47,610 nt of DNA. It comes from CAAFZY01 sp964410325. Lineage in GTDB: Bacteria; Pseudomonadota; Alphaproteobacteria; RF32; CAG-239. The stretch spans positions 1 through 47,610 of the forward strand of contig CAYPFN010000013.1 in NCBI GenBank assembly GCA_964410325.1, read 5' to 3'. Below are positions 23,726-31,192 of this stretch, piece by piece. How positions within the stretch are numbered: position 1 is the first letter of the stretch; every line of letters begins with the position of its first letter. Under the pieces are notes generated by a model, which did no database searches, had not been told where the DNA came from, and was given only the letters and a program-made list of their open reading frames with translations. The position numbers and the translations under genes are program-made.

Positions 23726-24580
23726 ATGAAAAAAACCAAGGTGGCACTTGTCTATGACTTTGATGAAACTTTAAGCACAACCTATATGCAGGATTATGTG
23801 CTTATCCCTGAACTCGGCATGAAACCTGAAACTTTTTGGAAAAAAGCCAATCAATGGTCGGTTGACAACTGTGCTGATCAAATAACTGGTAGTATGTATT
23901 ATTTTACCAAAGTCGCCCGTGAAAAAAAGATAAAATTAGGACGCGACAACCTGTTTTGCTGCGGAGCTTTAATTGAATATTTTGAAGGCGTCAAAACCTG
24001 GTTTAACCGCATTAATGCCTACGGCAAATACTTAGACCTCGATATTGAACACTACATTATTTCTTCTGGCTATGAAGAAATTATTGAAGGCTGCAGCATC
24101 CGGCCATATTTTAGAGATGTTTTCGGTTGTTCTTTTGCCTTTGACGAAGAAGGCTATCCGGTTTGGCCAGCACGAGTCATCAACTATTCCACAAAAGTAC
24201 AATATCTTTCCAAAATCAACAAAGGTTTGAAGAAAACCGATGACAAACTCGTCAATGAATTTACCCCCGATAAAGATCGGCGCATACCATTCCGCCGCAT
24301 TATTTATTTTGGCGACGGCTTAACCGATATCCCTTCCATGAAAATGGTCAAAGATCGCAGAGGCAACGCCATTGCCGTCTATAAGCCCAAGAGCAGGCAC
24401 AGTAAAGACAAAGCTATTAAACTCCTGCGCGACGACCGAGTTAATTTTGCTCTACCTGCAGATTACTCTGAAGGCAAAGATATTGATAATGTCGTCAAAA
24501 CCATTTTAAATAAAATTGCCACTGAACGCGATTTGGAAATTTTAAAATTAAGAGAAGAAAAGAAAAAACAAAAGACCTAG
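23726..24580 (+). CDS. HAD-superfamily phosphatase, PSP-like
   Basis: The 284-aa protein has intact HAD motifs: VYDFDETLST at residues ~9-18 (nucleophile Asp and acid/base Asp), the motif II serine in YIISSGYEE, a basic residue region near KVQYLSKINKG, and motif IV YFGDGLTDIPSM. The large helical cap between motifs I and II (residues ~20-110) resembles the phosphoserine-phosphatase type. A lysine-rich C-terminus (LREEKKKQK) is unusual. The substrate is unknown. It has a good RBS (AGAGGAG) and ends at a shared terminator with the repeat-protein gene. Confidence 0.85.
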   Translation: MKKTKVALVYDFDETLSTTYMQDYVLIPELGMKPETFWKKANQWSVDNCADQITGSMYYFTKVAREKKIKLGRDNLFCCGALIEYFEGVKTWFNRINAYGKYLDLDIEHYIISSGYEEIIEGCSIRPYFRDVFGCSFAFDEEGYPVWPARVINYSTKVQYLSKINKGLKKTDDKLVNEFTPDKDRRIPFRRIIYFGDGLTDIPSMKMVKDRRGNAIAVYKPKSRHSKDKAIKLLRDDRVNFALPADYSEGKDIDNVVKTILNKIATERDLEILKLREEKKKQKT

Positions 24581-24583
24581 CAC

Positions 24584-24613
24584 AAAAAAACGCCACTGAT
24601 AAGTGACGTTTTT
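24584..24613. terminator. Bidirectional terminator between the HAD gene and the repeat-protein gene
   Basis: AACG-C-CACT (24589-24597) pairs with AGTG-A-CGTT (24602-24610) with one mismatch and a GATA loop. There are T-runs on both sides (TTTTT on plus, seven T on minus). Confidence 0.75.
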
Positions 24614-24640
24614 CTTATTTTCAAAACCTTAAAACAAAGT

Positions 24641-24659
24641 TCACGTTAAATTAACGTGA
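24641..24659 (-). repeat. Perfect inverted repeat spanning the stop codon of the repeat-protein gene
   Basis: TCACGTTAA (24641-24649) and TTAACGTGA (24651-24659) are perfect inverse complements around a single A, and the TAA stop (24651-24653) lies inside the right arm. It may form a small hairpin at the 3' end of the message or act as a protein-binding palindrome. Confidence 0.5.
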
Positions 24660-26597
24660 TTCTTTCATATGTTTTTTTGCCGCCGCCACGCGCGCTGTAG
24701 CTACCTCTTTATCCAGATTCTTCTCATCTTTTGCTAGCTCTTTGCGCGCTTCAGACACCTCTTTCCTTTCTTCTTTTAGCCTATCGCGCAGTCTAGACAC
24801 CTCTCTAGCCAGCTTCTCCTCTCTTGTTAGTTTATACACCTCTCCTTTTCTCAATTTTGCGAGCAGACGGACTGCGTCTTCGAGATCGTCTGCGGACATC
24901 TTTACATAGTCTACACGTTCTGCGAGACATTCTGCCAGCTTCTCTTCTTTTTCCCTATGTTTTGCGAGGACCTTTTCTGTAGCTTCTCGCAGTATGGCTT
25001 CTCTTGCGGCAAACTTGTCCGTACCTTGGGTAACTCTTCCACGCTTGCGTTCGGTACCAATTATATGTTTTTTTGCCGCCACCACGCGCGCAGTAGCTAC
25101 CTTTTTATCCAGCTTCTTCTCCTCTCTTGCCATATCTTCGAGCAAGTCAGACACCTCACTCGCCCGTTTTTTTAAACCATTGTACAGTCCAGACACCTCT
25201 CTAACCAGATACTCCTCTATAGCCTGCTTCTCCTCTCTTGTTAGTTTAGACTCTTCTTTAACCAGATCCTTCTCTTTAATAACAAGATCCTTAACAAGAT
25301 CCCTCAATTTACCCTTTGCTGACGCTGCCCCCCTGCTTCTTAATGTTCTGCGATTTGGTCTTCCTTCACAAACATCGTCGACCTCTTCTTCAGAAAATAC
25401 CTCTCCTTTCCTCAATTTTGCGAGTAGATCTTCTACGTTTTTGAGCCTGCGTGCGTAATACTTTTCGTCTCTTATATGACCTGCCAGCTTCTCTTCTTTT
25501 TCCCTATGTTTTGCGAGAATCCTTTCAGTAGCTTCTCGCAGTATGTCTTCTCTTTCGGCAAACTTGTCCGTGCCTTGTTGGGCGGCTCTTGCCCGCTTGC
25601 GTTCAGCACGAACCTCATAAACCTCAAATGACCGTCTTGCTTCCTGTTCATACTCTTGTTCGCTAAGGTTCTCTTCAAGTATCCAAGGGCGACGGTAGTC
25701 ATCTTCATAGGTGTCAAGATAATGGTGCATTAAATGTAATAATTCTTTGCCACTTTTTCCAACCATTTCATAAGGCGGGTCTATGTCCCACACAAAATTG
25801 GTTTCATGTGTGGAGATATCTACAATTTCGGTCACTTTGCCGTTTTCTATCTTAGCGTAAAATCCTCCTGAACCGCCAACATCAGATTCACGAGCCTTGA
25901 AACTTTTGTATACTACCCCGTCTCGCTCTATCGCGTTTCTTGCTTTCATTTCGTACTCTTGTTCCCTAAGGTTCTCTTCAGCTATCCAAGGGCGGCGGTC
26001 TCCAAAATCTTTATCGTCATAATAATGAGCCATCGCCTCTGATAATTCTTTGCCACTTTTTCCAATCATGTCATAAGGCGGGGCCATGTCCCAATCATAA
26101 TGGATATTATGCCCCCACTTGGTTTCATCGGTTTTATATATGGAGACATCTATAATTTCCGCTACTTTGCCGTTTTCTATCTTAGCGTAAAATCCTGTTG
26201 AAGGGCCATAGTCAGGTTCTAAAACCTCAAAAAATTTGTATTCTATGCCACGTTGCTGTAGCTCTATTTCTTCTTTCTTTAATCTCAACTTTTCCCGTTC
26301 GTACTCTTCTTTGCTAATCGCTTCCTCACGAATAGATACTCCGTAGTACTCAACATTAGAATCGTCGGAATAATGTTCTAAATTGCGATAATAATGTTTC
26401 ATTACCTCTGATAACTCTTTGCTACTTTCTCCAACCAGGTAATAAGGTGGTTTTTCTATCCCCCACCACTCATCAGTTTCATATGTGGAGGCATCTATAA
26501 TTTCGGCCACTTTACCGTCTTCTATTTTAGCGTAAAATCCTGTTGAACCTTTTTCGTCACCACTAAAAGCCTGGAAACTTTTGTATTCTGTAGACAT
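24651..26597 (-). CDS. Modular repeat and coiled-coil protein, 648 aa, function unknown
   Basis: I recognise no family. Three diverged copies of a ~95-residue module (residues ~4-100, 119-217, 229-317) share a YKSF start, GFYAKIENGKV-EII, a PPY-(M/L)-VGKSGKEL core and an EEY/EQEYE end. Two copies of a highly charged coiled-coil unit follow (residues ~333-511 and ~516-643), each beginning near QGTDKFA-RE-ILREATE and ending DK-VATAR-AAAKKH. The paired units are so similar that the duplication is probably recent. There is no signal peptide or membrane helix, so it is cytoplasmic or exported by a leaderless route. AAGGAG precedes the ATG. The promoter contains a poly-G tract, suggesting phase-variable expression. 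Confidence 0.8.
   Translation of the reverse strand: MSTEYKSFQAFSGDEKGSTGFYAKIEDGKVAEIIDASTYETDEWWGIEKPPYYLVGESSKELSEVMKHYYRNLEHYSDDSNVEYYGVSIREEAISKEEYEREKLRLKKEEIELQQRGIEYKFFEVLEPDYGPSTGFYAKIENGKVAEIIDVSIYKTDETKWGHNIHYDWDMAPPYDMIGKSGKELSEAMAHYYDDKDFGDRRPWIAEENLREQEYEMKARNAIERDGVVYKSFKARESDVGGSGGFYAKIENGKVTEIVDISTHETNFVWDIDPPYEMVGKSGKELLHLMHHYLDTYEDDYRRPWILEENLSEQEYEQEARRSFEVYEVRAERKRARAAQQGTDKFAEREDILREATERILAKHREKEEKLAGHIRDEKYYARRLKNVEDLLAKLRKGEVFSEEEVDDVCEGRPNRRTLRSRGAASAKGKLRDLVKDLVIKEKDLVKEESKLTREEKQAIEEYLVREVSGLYNGLKKRASEVSDLLEDMAREEKKLDKKVATARVVAAKKHIIGTERKRGRVTQGTDKFAAREAILREATEKVLAKHREKEEKLAECLAERVDYVKMSADDLEDAVRLLAKLRKGEVYKLTREEKLAREVSRLRDRLKEERKEVSEARKELAKDEKNLDKEVATARVAAAKKHMKESR
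24669..25601 (-). repeat. Two coiled-coil units (B1, B2)
   Basis: B1 (25065-25601) and B2 (24669-25052) begin and end with near-identical sequences (QGTDKFA, KHREKEEKLA, LLAKLRKGEV, VATAR-AAAKKH). B1 has ~50 additional residues in the middle. Confidence 0.8.
25647..26588 (-). repeat. Three ~95-aa tandem protein modules (A1-A3)
   Basis: A1 at 26298-26588, A2 at 25947-26243 and A3 at 25647-25913. Each contains FYAKIE(D/N)GKV and a SxKEL(S/L) helix ending in HYY or HYL. A2 and A3 are closest to each other (IENGKV, GKSGKEL, RRPWI-EENL-EQEYE). Confidence 0.8.
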
Positions 26598-26907
26598 ATA
26601 TCTTCTCCTTATAATGTTATGTATTTAATTGTGTGCGGTATTTTTACATACCATGCAGGCAATATACCATATTCTACCCCCCCCCCGTCAATACTTTTTT
26701 CCTTTACGGGCGAGCATTTTTGCAACCATTTGTATGATTTCGCCATACTGTTATTTTAAAAGTAACAGTCTCATAACTTTCCACTTGTCGTCATCTGAGA
26801 AGTTAGCAATATAACTTTTAACCATAATAAAAAATTTTAATTATTAATTCAAAATTATCTTATGTATAAAAAACAGGACTTCTTATCAAACAATGTTTCA
26901 AAAAAAA
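26598..26907. other. 310-bp intergenic stretch between the repeat protein and plsC
   Basis: Apart from the promoter with the G tract, it has a small hairpin (GGTAT 26637-26641 / ATACC 26648-26652) in the predicted 5' leader. The part from ~26760 to 26907 is very AT-rich, and no gene or clear terminator for either neighbour was seen there. Confidence 0.5.
26661..26691 (-). promoter_or_regulatory. Promoter with poly-G tract in the spacer (candidate phase-variable switch)
   Basis: Read on minus: TTGACG (complement of 26686-26691), then nine further G of a 10-base G run (complement of 26677-26686) and TAGAATATGG, then TATATT (complement of 26661-26666). The spacer is 19 bp; losing two G would give the optimal 17. 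This is the layout of slipped-strand switches such as Neisseria porA. It lies ~65 bp upstream of the repeat-protein ATG. Confidence 0.6.
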
Positions 26908-27663
26908 TCAGCCCAGATTTTTCTTAACCCACGGATATTTTGCCACCGCTTCTGCATTAAGTTCGGCGCATTTTGCTTCAATTCGTTTTTCCAATTCCTT
27001 CATAAACGCCTTTTTATCTACACCAGACGTCGCTTCCATCGGTTCCAAAAATTCAAAAACAGCTGTTCCTGGATATCTCAAAAACGATGCTTTTCGCCAA
27101 AACAGCCCCGTATTTAAAGCTACCGGAACAACTTTTATCCCCAAATTTTCCGCCATAAATAAAAACCCCGGTTTATAGCCTTTGGTTGTTCCAGGTTTGC
27201 AACGCGTTCCTTCCGGAAAAATAACCACCGGACGATTAGCATCAATTTTCTTTTTAACTTCTTTAAGCATATTTTTCATAGCCGCCGCCCCGCCTTTGCG
27301 ATTAATCGGCACCATACCGTAAAAATGCTGTGACCAGCCAAAAAACGGAATATAGGTCAACTCTTTTTTTAGAACATACGAAGTGGTCGGCACCGCCTGG
27401 GTAAAAGCATACGTATCCAACGCCGACTCATGTTTGCAGGCATAAAGCGCTGGCTTTCGCACAATATTTTCTTGACCTCTGAACTCGATTTTAAGCCCAG
27501 CAAAAATATTAACAAAGCGAAAGGCCAACGGCATGAACAATTTATCCCAAAAAGCCAGAGTATATTTATGTGGCAACAGGGCGACCAAAGGGGAAAATAT
27601 GCTGCCGATAATAATGGTTCCGAAAAAAAACACATTTGCAAATAAAGACCGAATATAAATCAT
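26908..27663 (-). CDS. plsC: 1-acyl-sn-glycerol-3-phosphate acyltransferase
   Basis: This 251-aa membrane acyltransferase has an N-terminal helix (residues ~5-30) and the HX4D catalytic motif in ACKHESALDTYAF near residue 78. The glycerol-phosphate binding FPEGTRCKPG lies near residue 150. It makes phosphatidic acid from lysophosphatidate. It starts 1 bp after the stop of the DUF218 gene and is the last gene of ftsE-ftsX-DUF218-plsC, a combination seen in many Alphaproteobacteria (from memory). Confidence 0.93.
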   Translation of the reverse strand: MIYIRSLFANVFFFGTIIIGSIFSPLVALLPHKYTLAFWDKLFMPLAFRFVNIFAGLKIEFRGQENIVRKPALYACKHESALDTYAFTQAVPTTSYVLKKELTYIPFFGWSQHFYGMVPINRKGGAAAMKNMLKEVKKKIDANRPVVIFPEGTRCKPGTTKGYKPGFLFMAENLGIKVVPVALNTGLFWRKASFLRYPGTAVFEFLEPMEATSGVDKKAFMKELEKRIEAKCAELNAEAVAKYPWVKKNLG

Positions 27664-27664
27664 A

Positions 27665-28261
27665 TCAGTTTCCTTCCCTTAACTTTGCAATAAAATTTTT
27701 GATATAAACAAACATAAACTTATTATATTCGCCAGCAATCAGATAAAAACTCCCCCAACGCTTCCACCACTTATCCGACACATTTTTTGAATACACCGGA
27801 TGATAAATAATTTTAACATCCGGATTCATCGCCAAAATTTCCTGTTCGCTACGTGGCATATGATAATAAGAGGTTACCAACCTGAGCGAAACCGCATTAT
27901 TACGGCGAATTGCCTCGCTAACTTCAATGGCGTTTTCAATCGTATTGGTCGCTTCATTACCTAGAATCACCTGTTGATGATTTTCAGCAATAACCGTTTC
28001 ATTCTCTTTTTCAAGCTGTTCTAACGTAATATTTTGTCCTACGCCGGAAATAATCAGAATTTTAGCCAATCCTCGATTGTACAGCTGCATGGCCTCCGCA
28101 ACTCGGTTTCGACCGCCCGTCAAAACGACAATCACATCCGTAACCGATGTTTCATCAGCGGGATAACTGCGTATCAGACGATGAAATGCCATAAATCCGC
28201 CAAACCAGACAATAATAAAAGCCAACACTGATATTAAAATTAAAAAATTTACACGCCGCAT
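27665..28261 (-). CDS. DUF218 / YdcF-SanA-ElyC-like membrane protein
   Basis: The 198-aa protein has one N-terminal membrane helix (residues ~6-26) and a DUF218 domain: DVIVVLTGGRNRVAEAMQLY (phosphate-loop-like GG-R), ILIISGVGQN, then the NTIENA motif and LVTSYYHMPRSEQEI. SanA and ElyC relatives affect the envelope barrier and peptidoglycan or lipid-carrier metabolism at the periplasmic face. It lies between ftsX and plsC with 1-bp gaps on both sides, so it is co-translated with the divisome transporter and phospholipid synthesis. Confidence 0.88.
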   Translation of the reverse strand: MRRVNFLILISVLAFIIVWFGGFMAFHRLIRSYPADETSVTDVIVVLTGGRNRVAEAMQLYNRGLAKILIISGVGQNITLEQLEKENETVIAENHQQVILGNEATNTIENAIEVSEAIRRNNAVSLRLVTSYYHMPRSEQEILAMNPDVKIIYHPVYSKNVSDKWWKRWGSFYLIAGEYNKFMFVYIKNFIAKLREGN

Positions 28262-28262
28262 C

Positions 28263-29168
28263 TTACATAATCTTTCTTAATGCCCGCCGCACAGCCCAAT
28301 AAGAAGTCGCCATAGATAATATTGCCGCCCATAAAGGCAAAGACAACACCCCTATCCAGCCTCTGGCCGATAAACGCATATGCCCTAAAAGACCAGCATT
28401 TAACGGTTGCACCGAATACTGCAACCACCAAAAAGCCGTCAAAGTCAGAAACGTTCCGGCTATTCCAGAAAATAAGCCGATCCAAAACCCGCGCCGAGCA
28501 TACTGCCGGGCAATATAATCATCTTTAGCACCCATAATGTGAAGAATTTCTATAATCTGGGCATGAATCCCCAAACTGGTACAAGTGGCATAAAAAATTG
28601 AAAAGACGCTAACAATCAACACCATCCATAAAATAGAAAGCGCAAGCGTCTGTACAGAATCTGCTAAAACCAAAAGCTTGTGCAACCAGATATTATGATT
28701 GTCTATAGAGGCATAAGGTGCAAGTTCCCTTAAATTTTCAGCAGCCTTATCATAATCAAACCCAACGCCTTTTTTCAGATGCACATCCAAAAGTTCTGGA
28801 AGTGGCAGCGTATTGATATCAATTTCTTGCCCAAGCCACGGACTGATTAATTGTCTTTTTTGGTTTTCATTAATTAAAATTACCCTTTCAACAGCCTGCT
28901 GATTTTCAAAAAATGTAATAACTTTATTAAGGCGCAACCTTTTTTCATGGCTGTCCAACACCTCAGAAGAAGGCATAATCTGTACAGTCAGCGTTCCGGA
29001 AATGCCGCTACTCCAGCTTTCGGCCGTAGAATCAATCAGCTGATAACCGGCTAAAGTAACAGAAAATAGAAAAACCATAACGGCCGTCACAATTTCCATA
29101 AACAAATTAGCCTGATCTTTTTTAAGCGGTAGTTCAGAGGTGTAATTGAGTTTGATTTTATTTGTCAT
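28263..29168 (-). CDS. ftsX: Cell division protein FtsX
   Basis: The 301-aa protein has a first helix at residues ~28-48 and a periplasmic domain (~50-170) with the FtsX pattern (VQIMPSSEVLDSHEKRL...). Three C-terminal helices follow around the RGFWIGLFSGIAGTFLTLT region. FtsEX links ATP hydrolysis to activation of septal peptidoglycan hydrolases. Its start lies inside the end of ftsE (11-bp overlap), the usual coupling. Confidence 0.92.
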   Translation of the reverse strand: MTNKIKLNYTSELPLKKDQANLFMEIVTAVMVFLFSVTLAGYQLIDSTAESWSSGISGTLTVQIMPSSEVLDSHEKRLRLNKVITFFENQQAVERVILINENQKRQLISPWLGQEIDINTLPLPELLDVHLKKGVGFDYDKAAENLRELAPYASIDNHNIWLHKLLVLADSVQTLALSILWMVLIVSVFSIFYATCTSLGIHAQIIEILHIMGAKDDYIARQYARRGFWIGLFSGIAGTFLTLTAFWWLQYSVQPLNAGLLGHMRLSARGWIGVLSLPLWAAILSMATSYWAVRRALRKIM

Positions 29169-29877
29169 CAGAGAGCCTCCTCAAAGCCGGAAACACCCGT
29201 AAAGACTTATTCTCCAGATGAATCCGCGGATAATTATAACGATTGATAAGCTCCTGGCTATGGGTTGCAATCACAACTGTTGTTCCCAACCGGTTCATTT
29301 CCACAAGAAGTTTCATTAATTTTTGGGCAATGTCGTCATCCACATTGCCAGTCGGTTCATCGGCCAGTAAAATTTCCGGACGATTAATAACCGCGCGGGC
29401 AATGGCAATACGTTGTTTTTCACCGCCGGAAAGCGCCGAACAAATTTTGTTCATGCTTGATTCCAGTTCAACCCAGCGCAACAACTCCTTCACACGCTTG
29501 GCAATTTCGCTTTCTTTCATGCCGCGCACCCGCAGGGGCACAGCAACGTTATCATAAACAGACAAATGTTCTAACAGACGAAAATCCTGAAACACCACCC
29601 CGATGCGCCGCCGCATCAAGGCCATGGTGTCCCGACTGGCAAAACCGATATTAGTGCCAAAAACAGTGACAGTTCCTCTGCTCGGCCGCAAAGCCAGATA
29701 CATCATGCTCAAAAGTGATGTTTTCCCCGCGCCACTTTTACCGGTCAGAAAATGGAATGAACCTTTTTCCAAGCTCAATTTAATATCGCTTAAAACCTCA
29801 GGATCAGAACCATAGCGGATGCTGACATTTTGCATATCAACTACCGGCTCGCTGACGGAATTTTTGTTTACGGTCAT
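29158..29877 (-). CDS. ftsE: Cell division ATP-binding protein FtsE
   Basis: This 239-aa ABC ATPase has Walker A GKSGAGKTS near residue 43, the Q-loop FQDFRLLEHLSVYDN, the signature LSGGEKQR, Walker B LLADEPTGNVD and the H-loop ATHSQE. GGGAGG is placed 4 bp before the ATG at 29877. It is the first gene of the ftsEX-DUF218-plsC run and is divergent from the zinc-ribbon gene at 30018. Confidence 0.94.
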   Translation of the reverse strand: MTVNKNSVSEPVVDMQNVSIRYGSDPEVLSDIKLSLEKGSFHFLTGKSGAGKTSLLSMMYLALRPSRGTVTVFGTNIGFASRDTMALMRRRIGVVFQDFRLLEHLSVYDNVAVPLRVRGMKESEIAKRVKELLRWVELESSMNKICSALSGGEKQRIAIARAVINRPEILLADEPTGNVDDDIAQKLMKLLVEMNRLGTTVVIATHSQELINRYNYPRIHLENKSLRVFPALRRLSDDK

Positions 29878-30017
29878 AAAACCTCCCTGTCAAAAACACT
29901 TGCACATAATATAACAAATATATATTTAATAAAATACTTTTTTTCTTGGATTCTGTGCTTTTTTATGCATAATATAAGAAAAATTAAGCAACTTTTTAGT
30001 TTTTAGCCAGAGGAAAA

Positions 30018-30710
30018 ATGTTAATAAAGTGTCCGAAATGCCGTTCGGTATATGATATCCCCGACAATCTGCTACCAGAGGAAGGTCGTGTGTTGCGCTG
30101 CGCTGAATGCGGCGAAATATGGACGGCTTTTACCAAAGATGCTGTAAAAAAAAGAAAATCTTCATCACAAGATATTCAAAAAATGTTTGAACGGGTTTCC
30201 AAAGAAACTGACAGCTTATTCAACGAACAGGAAGTAAAAACCATTGAAAAAATCCGTGTTGTCAACGTTACCCGATATAAACAAACCATCAACATTGTTT
30301 TATTACTGATAGCGCTGATTTCCTGCATCGCCATTTTATATTATATGCGCTATGATATCGTCCGTTTAATACCAGAAGCAGAAAAATTTTATAATAAAAT
30401 AGAGGTTTCCAGCATTCCGTATGGCCGCAATCTGGAATTCAGGGAAATTTCCACACGAGAATTTTCCGAAAACAATATTGCCAAAATCGAAATCAGCGGC
30501 ATCATAACTAATACTGGAAAATACCAGTCTGAAGTTCCACCTATTAAGATTGATATTTACGATAAAAACGGAAATCTGCTTTTAAATACGATGCATTATC
30601 TGCCGATACCACGTTTAGAATCGGGATATAACCTTTTATTTAATGTTGTCGTTACCAATCCAACGCCATCTGGAAAGTCGATTTACCTTACTTTCAATGA
30701 TAATATATAA
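30018..30710 (+). CDS. MJ0042-type zinc-ribbon membrane protein (DUF3426-like)
   Basis: The first 35 residues form a zinc ribbon (IKCPKCRSVYDIP ... LRCAECGEIW, four Cys). A charged linker follows, then one membrane helix at residues ~92-112 (INIVLLLIALISCIAILYY), and then a DUF3426-like periplasmic beta domain (from about residue 140, IEISGIITNTGKY...). The combination is common in Alphaproteobacteria, where the gene is often divergent from ftsE as here. The function is unknown; a sensor or assembly factor with a cytoplasmic metal site is plausible. It leads into yqeY and dnaG. Confidence 0.88.
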   Translation: MLIKCPKCRSVYDIPDNLLPEEGRVLRCAECGEIWTAFTKDAVKKRKSSSQDIQKMFERVSKETDSLFNEQEVKTIEKIRVVNVTRYKQTINIVLLLIALISCIAILYYMRYDIVRLIPEAEKFYNKIEVSSIPYGRNLEFREISTREFSENNIAKIEISGIITNTGKYQSEVPPIKIDIYDKNGNLLLNTMHYLPIPRLESGYNLLFNVVVTNPTPSGKSIYLTFNDNI

Positions 30711-30724
30711 ATCAGGAGAAAAAA

Positions 30725-31177
30725 ATGTTACGTGAAGACTTGCAAAATGCTCTAAAAGAAGCTATGAAAGAAAAAAACATGTTTGAAGTCAACGCCGTCC
30801 GCATGATCATAGCTGGCATGAAAGAAAAAGATGTTGAGGCCCGTGGCAAAGGAAAAAAACAGGCCGAAGATGCCGAACTGCTCTCCATGATGCAGACCAT
30901 GATTAAACAAAGAAATGAATCTATTAAGTTATATAACGAGGGAAATCGTCCGGAATTGGCTGAAAAAGAACAATCTGAGATTGCGATTATTGAACGTTTT
31001 CTGCCCAAACAACTTTCTGCGGAAGAAGCTGCCTCTGTTATCAAAATGATTATTGCGCAAACCGGCGCCCAATCCATAAAAGATATGGGCAAAGTTATGA
31101 GCGCACTGCGCAGTCAATATGCTGGTCAAATGGACTTTGGCAAGGCTTCAGAAACAATAAAGCAGCTGTTAGCCTGA
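30725..31177 (+). CDS. GatB/YqeY-domain protein
   Basis: The 150-aa protein has the full YqeY pattern: LREDLQNALKEAMKEKN at the start, MIKQRNESIKLYNEGNRPELAEKEQ in the middle, RFLPKQLS, and DMGKVMSALRSQYAGQMDFG at the end. This domain, also the tail of GatB, binds tRNA acceptor arms; the stand-alone protein may take part in tRNA-dependent amidation. It lies 14 bp after the zinc-ribbon gene and 15 bp before dnaG, the usual alphaproteobacterial order. Confidence 0.92.
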   Translation: MLREDLQNALKEAMKEKNMFEVNAVRMIIAGMKEKDVEARGKGKKQAEDAELLSMMQTMIKQRNESIKLYNEGNRPELAEKEQSEIAIIERFLPKQLSAEEAASVIKMIIAQTGAQSIKDMGKVMSALRSQYAGQMDFGKASETIKQLLA

Positions 31178-31192
31178 CAGAACGATTAGAAA

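Noticed and set aside
24641..24659. The palindrome at the repeat-protein stop codon as its terminator
   Set aside because: It is not followed by a T-run on the minus strand; the hairpin at 24584-24613 is the better terminator.
25472..25717. Alternative minus-strand frame inside the repeat-protein gene
   Set aside because: It is an overlapping frame in a repetitive, charged coding region and does not continue through the repeat copies.
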